A stretch of 64,000 nt of DNA, taken from assembly GCF_014874095.1 (NCBI RefSeq), contig NZ_JADBEB010000001.1:6448001-6512000 (forward strand). The letters run 5' to 3'. The notes below the pieces were generated by a model. It was not told where the DNA came from. It did no database searches and worked only from the letters and a program-made list of their open reading frames with translations. Source of the stretch: Plantactinospora soyae (lineage in GTDB: Bacteria; Actinomycetota; Actinomycetes; Mycobacteriales; Micromonosporaceae). Made by a program: the position numbers and the translations under genes. Positions 60,957-64,000 of the stretch are shown in pieces (the first letter of the stretch is position 1; every line of letters begins with the position of its first letter).

Positions 60957-62851
60957 CCGAGGCCGGTACTACCCCGTCCCCGGCCGCCACGGTTCCGCCC
61001 GTCGGGACACCGGCGCTCACGATCGCGGCCCGGATCCGGGAACGTGCCCGGACCACCCCCGACGCGGTGGCGATGCGGGAGAAGGACCGGGGGATCTGGC
61101 AGGAGGTGACCTGGGCCGGGTACTGGGACACCGCGCTGACGGTGGCGCACGGGCTGCTCGCCCTCGGGGTACAGCCCGGGGACCGGGTCGCGATCCACGC
61201 CGAGAACCGCCGCGAGTGGCTCTACGCCGACCTGGCGACGGTCGCGCTCCGGGCGATGACCGTCGGGCTCTACCCGACGAATCCGCCGGCCGAGGTCGGG
61301 TACCTGCTGGCGCACTCCGGCGCCCGGGTGCTGGTCGCCGAGGACCAGGAGCAGGTCGACAAGGCGCTGGAGGTCCTCGACCAGTGCCCGGAGCTGCACC
61401 GGATCGTCTACCTCGAACCGCGCGGCATCCGGCACCGGTACCAGCATCCGGCGCTGCTCGACTGGGCGGAACTGCTCCGGATCGGCGCCGCGCACCGGGC
61501 CGCCGAGCCCGACGCGGTCGACGGGCGGATGGCGGAGGCGACCTCCGACGACATCGCGACGCTGATCTACACCTCCGGCACCACCGGCCCACCCAAGGGC
61601 GTGATGCTGAGCGTCTCCAACGTGGACTTCGCGATCCGGACGCTGGTCCAGGCCGGCGGGTTCACCGATCCGCCACCGGGGCCGTCCGACGTGCTGCTGT
61701 CGTACCTGCCGCTGTGCCACGTCGCGGAACGGATCTTCACCACCTGGTTCAACGCCGGTGCGGGAGTGCAGATCGCGTTCGCCGAGTCGATCGACACGGT
61801 GCAGGCCAACCTGCGGGAGGTGCAGCCGACCATCCTCTTCGGGGTGCCCCGGATCTGGGAGAAGATCCTCGCCGGGGTGACCATCCGGCTGGCCAACGCG
61901 TCCCCGGTCAAGCGGTGGAACGCCCGGCTGTGGCTCGGGGTCGCCGACCGGATCGCCGAGACCCTGGTCCGGACCGGCGGCCGACCCACCGCCGGCACCC
62001 GGCTGGCGTACGGGATCGGGTGGCTGTTCTGCTACCGCGCGCTGCGGGTACGGATCGGGATGCGCCGGGTCCGGTACGCCGCCTCCGGTGCCGCCCCGAT
62101 CGCCCCCGACGTGCTGCGGTTCTTCATGGGGATCGGCATCCGGATGCACGAGGTGTACGGGATGACCGAGAACACCGCCGTGGCCACCGGCAACCGGCCC
62201 GGCCGGATCCGGCTCGGTACGGTCGGCGAGCCGCAGCCCGGGATCGAGCTGCGGATCGACGAGGCGACCGGGGAGATCCTGACCCGGCATCCCGGCGTCT
62301 TCACCGGCTACTACCGCGATCCGGCGGCCACTGCGGCGGCGTTCGCGCAGGACGGCTGGCTGCGGACCGGTGACATCGGCGAGTGGATCGACGGCACACA
62401 CGTCAGGATCACCGACCGGGCCAAGGACATCATGATCACAGCGGGTGGCAAGAACGTCGCTCCGTCCGAGATCGAGAACGCGCTGAAGGCGTCGCCGTAC
62501 CTGAAGGAGGCCATCCTGGTCGGCGACCGCCGGCCCTACCTGACCGCGCTGATCGGAATCGAGCTGGAGACGGTGGGGGAGTGGGCGCAGCGCCGGGGCC
62601 TGCCGTACACCACCTATCGGGACCTGTCGGAGAAGCCGGAGGTACGGGCCCTGGTCGACGAGGTGGTCGAAGCGGTGAACGCCCGGCACGCCCCGGTCGA
62701 GCAGGTCCGGCGGTACGCGCTGCTGCCCAAGGAACTCGACCACACCGACGGTGAACTGACCGCGACCCAGAAGGTACGCCGGTCCGCCGTCGCCGACCGC
62801 TTCGCCGAGCTGGTCGAAGAGCTGTACGCGCGTCGGGACCCGGCGCCGTGA
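60953..62851 (+). CDS. Long-chain acyl-CoA synthetase (FadD15-like)
   Basis: The protein has 632 residues. The ATG overlaps the LivG stop as ATGA. AMP-binding motifs: LIYTSGTTGPPKGVML (P-loop), YLPLCHVAERI, SGAAPIAPDVLRFF, EVYGMTENTAVAT, WLRTGDIGEWIDG and RAKDIMITAGGKNVAPSEIE. The C-terminal domain is of the long-chain type with KVRRSAVADRFAELVEELY. It ligates a carboxylic acid to CoA using ATP. Its place inside the liv operon suggests vectorial activation of the imported substrate. Confidence 0.92.
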   Translation: MTEAGTTPSPAATVPPVGTPALTIAARIRERARTTPDAVAMREKDRGIWQEVTWAGYWDTALTVAHGLLALGVQPGDRVAIHAENRREWLYADLATVALRAMTVGLYPTNPPAEVGYLLAHSGARVLVAEDQEQVDKALEVLDQCPELHRIVYLEPRGIRHRYQHPALLDWAELLRIGAAHRAAEPDAVDGRMAEATSDDIATLIYTSGTTGPPKGVMLSVSNVDFAIRTLVQAGGFTDPPPGPSDVLLSYLPLCHVAERIFTTWFNAGAGVQIAFAESIDTVQANLREVQPTILFGVPRIWEKILAGVTIRLANASPVKRWNARLWLGVADRIAETLVRTGGRPTAGTRLAYGIGWLFCYRALRVRIGMRRVRYAASGAAPIAPDVLRFFMGIGIRMHEVYGMTENTAVATGNRPGRIRLGTVGEPQPGIELRIDEATGEILTRHPGVFTGYYRDPAATAAAFAQDGWLRTGDIGEWIDGTHVRITDRAKDIMITAGGKNVAPSEIENALKASPYLKEAILVGDRRPYLTALIGIELETVGEWAQRRGLPYTTYRDLSEKPEVRALVDEVVEAVNARHAPVEQVRRYALLPKELDHTDGELTATQKVRRSAVADRFAELVEELYARRDPAP

Positions 62852-62899
62852 CCGCGCCCGGCGGGGAAGCGGCATGACCGAGCGCAGCGGGGAGGTGGC

Positions 62900-63790
62900 A
62901 TGACCGAGTTGCTGGAGAGCGTGTTGCGCGGGCTCGGCACCGGCAGCGTGTACGCCCTGCTGGCCCTCGGCTTCGTCATCATCTACAAGGCGACCCGGGT
63001 GATCAGCTTCGCCCAGCCCGCGTTCATGCTGGCCGGCGCGGTACTGGTCACCTACCTCGCCGGGCCGGTCGGGTTCTGGCTCGCGGTGCCGGTCGCCGCG
63101 CTGCTCACCGCCGGGCTGGCGCTCGGGGTGGAACGGGTCGCGGTCCGCCCGATGGTCGGCCGCCCGGCGTTCGTGGTCGCCATCATCACTCTCGGGGTCG
63201 ACGTCGCGGTCCGGGTCGTGGTCAACGGGTTCATCGGGCTGGACGTCCGGCACGTCGGCGACCCGTGGGGGCTGCGTACCGTGGCCATCCCCGGCACCGG
63301 CGTCGACCTGCAACAGCGGCACCTCGGCGCGCTGCTGGCCACCACGGTGCTGATCGCGGCCCTGTTCGCCTTCTTCCGGTTCACCCGGATGGGCCTGGCG
63401 ATGCGGGCGGCAGCCTACGACCAGGAGGCGGCGCTGGCCCAGGGCGTGTCGGTCGGCGCGGTCTTCGCGCTCGCCTGGGGGCTGGCCGGTGGGCTGGCCG
63501 CCGTCGCCGGAACCTTCGCCGCCGCCGGGGCGAGCGTCGACGCGGGGTTGTGGCTGATCGCGCTGACCGCCCTGCCGGTGATCATCCTGGGTGGACTGGA
63601 CTCGCTGCCCGGCGCGGTGGTCGGCGGGCTGGCCGTCGGCATGATCCAGGAACTCGCCGCCACCTATCAGCAGCACGCGCCCTGGCTCGGCGGCAACGTC
63701 TCGGTGATCACCCCGTACGTGCTGATGCTGCTGGTTCTGCTGGTCCGGCCGTACGGGCTGTTCGGCACCAGGGAGGTGGAACGGGTATGA
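62900..63790 (+). CDS. livH: Branched-chain-type ABC transporter permease, LivH-like
   Basis: The protein has 296 residues from ATG 62900 (GGGGAGG upstream). About eight membrane segments. Family text: GLGTGSVYALLALGFVIIYK, ISFAQPAFMLAGAVLVTYL, AMRAAAYDQEAALAQGVSVG and LGGLDSLPGAVVGGLAVG. The EAA-like loop region lies in DQEAALAQG. It pairs with LivM, whose start it overlaps by four bases. Confidence 0.93.
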   Translation: MTELLESVLRGLGTGSVYALLALGFVIIYKATRVISFAQPAFMLAGAVLVTYLAGPVGFWLAVPVAALLTAGLALGVERVAVRPMVGRPAFVVAIITLGVDVAVRVVVNGFIGLDVRHVGDPWGLRTVAIPGTGVDLQQRHLGALLATTVLIAALFAFFRFTRMGLAMRAAAYDQEAALAQGVSVGAVFALAWGLAGGLAAVAGTFAAAGASVDAGLWLIALTALPVIILGGLDSLPGAVVGGLAVGMIQELAATYQQHAPWLGGNVSVITPYVLMLLVLLVRPYGLFGTREVERV

Positions 63791-64000
63791 GCGCCACCGG
63801 ACGGCGTACCCGGCTGCGGGGGCGGCCACTGCTGCACACCTCGTACGCCAGCGACCTGGCCCTGTTCGACACCCCGGCCAAGCGGACCTCGGTGGGGGCG
63901 CTGCTGGTCCTCGCCGTGGGCCTGCCCTTCCTGCTGCCCGACGAGGTGCTGCAACTGCTCGCCGTCTGCTGTGTGGCGGCGATCGGGGCGGTCGGGCTCG
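63787..64000 (+). CDS. livM: Branched-chain-type ABC transporter permease, LivM-like, partial
   Basis: Only the first 71 residues are in the window. The ATG overlaps the LivH stop as ATGA. After MSATGRRTRLRGRPLL and YASDLALFDTPAKR come two hydrophobic segments (TSVGALLVLAVGLPFLLPD, LLAVCCVAAIGAVGL). This fits the N-terminus of LivM permeases, and its position after livH supports it. Confidence 0.85.
   Translation, partial: MSATGRRTRLRGRPLLHTSYASDLALFDTPAKRTSVGALLVLAVGLPFLLPDEVLQLLAVCCVAAIGAVGL

Noticed and set aside
60929-63829. A 966-codon open frame on the minus strand opposite the ligase and permease genes
   Set aside because: It is a GC-bias shadow: rich in Arg, Gly, Pro, Asp and His without any domain, while the plus strand encodes clear FadD and LivH.

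Overview
The window is high-GC DNA that fits an actinobacterium. It most likely comes from the family Micromonosporaceae (soil or plant-associated Micromonospora relatives). The evidence is the GC-rich third positions, frequent GTG starts, several apparently leaderless genes with a TANNNT box six or seven bases before the start, F420-type and SARP-type genes, and secreted hydrolases carrying CBM2 domains. No rRNA, tRNA, phage structural genes or CRISPR array was seen, so this reads as a chromosomal accessory or arm-like region.

Layout. Positions 1-3.8 kb hold a partial iron-regulated ABC exporter with an IdeR/DmdR-type iron box, a two-part membrane protein and a Tat-exported M28 peptidase. 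Positions 4-7.4 kb hold an ankyrin protein, a membrane-anchored beta-propeller-like protein and a small secreted four-cysteine protein with tendamistat-like cysteine spacing. Positions 7.6-11.1 kb hold a large SARP/NB-ARC regulator whose upstream side is built from broken IS110 and ISL3 transposase pieces. Positions 11.2-30.5 kb alternate secreted enzymes (GH11 and GH10 xylanases, a Calx-beta hydrolase, an esterase) with regulators (Scr1/Scr2 module A, LacI) and housekeeping-like enzymes (two HAD phosphatases, an LLM oxidoreductase, LtrA, an acetate kinase-like protein). Several gene remnants lie here, including an in-frame ABC-ATPase/esterase chimera.

Positions 30.8-38.1 kb form a three-gene operon of secreted proteins: a zinc metallopeptidase-like protein, a GH127/GH146-type beta-L-arabinofuranosidase and a large alpha/alpha-barrel hydrolase. 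The first and third share the same discoidin-like module. I propose that it attacks arabinosylated plant wall glycoproteins or arabinans. Positions 38.3-43.3 kb hold HxlR, GAF/ANTAR, BON and SigB/F-type stress genes and an Mrr-like nuclease. Positions 43.5-48.6 kb hold a divergent copper pair (YcnI-like DUF1775 protein and PHM-like copper monooxygenase lipoprotein), a DUF2726-like nuclease and an AA10 LPMO with CBM2. Positions 48.8-50.6 kb hold Scr1/Scr2 module B, a second copy of the same four-gene arrangement seen at 13.9-15.7 kb. Positions 50.7-58.2 kb hold an ECF sigma/anti-sigma-like pair, a PL9 pectate lyase with a LacI-type palindrome, a P450-ferredoxin pair, a phosphodiesterase and a soluble transhydrogenase. 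Positions 59.3-64 kb hold a liv-type ABC operon with an embedded acyl-CoA synthetase, which runs off the window.

Taken together, the region equips a saprophyte to open plant cell walls (xylan, cellulose, pectin, arabinosylated protein), with secreted metal enzymes and sugar-responsive operators. It is interleaved with Scr1/Scr2 regulatory or toxin-antitoxin-like modules and scars of past insertions and deletions.
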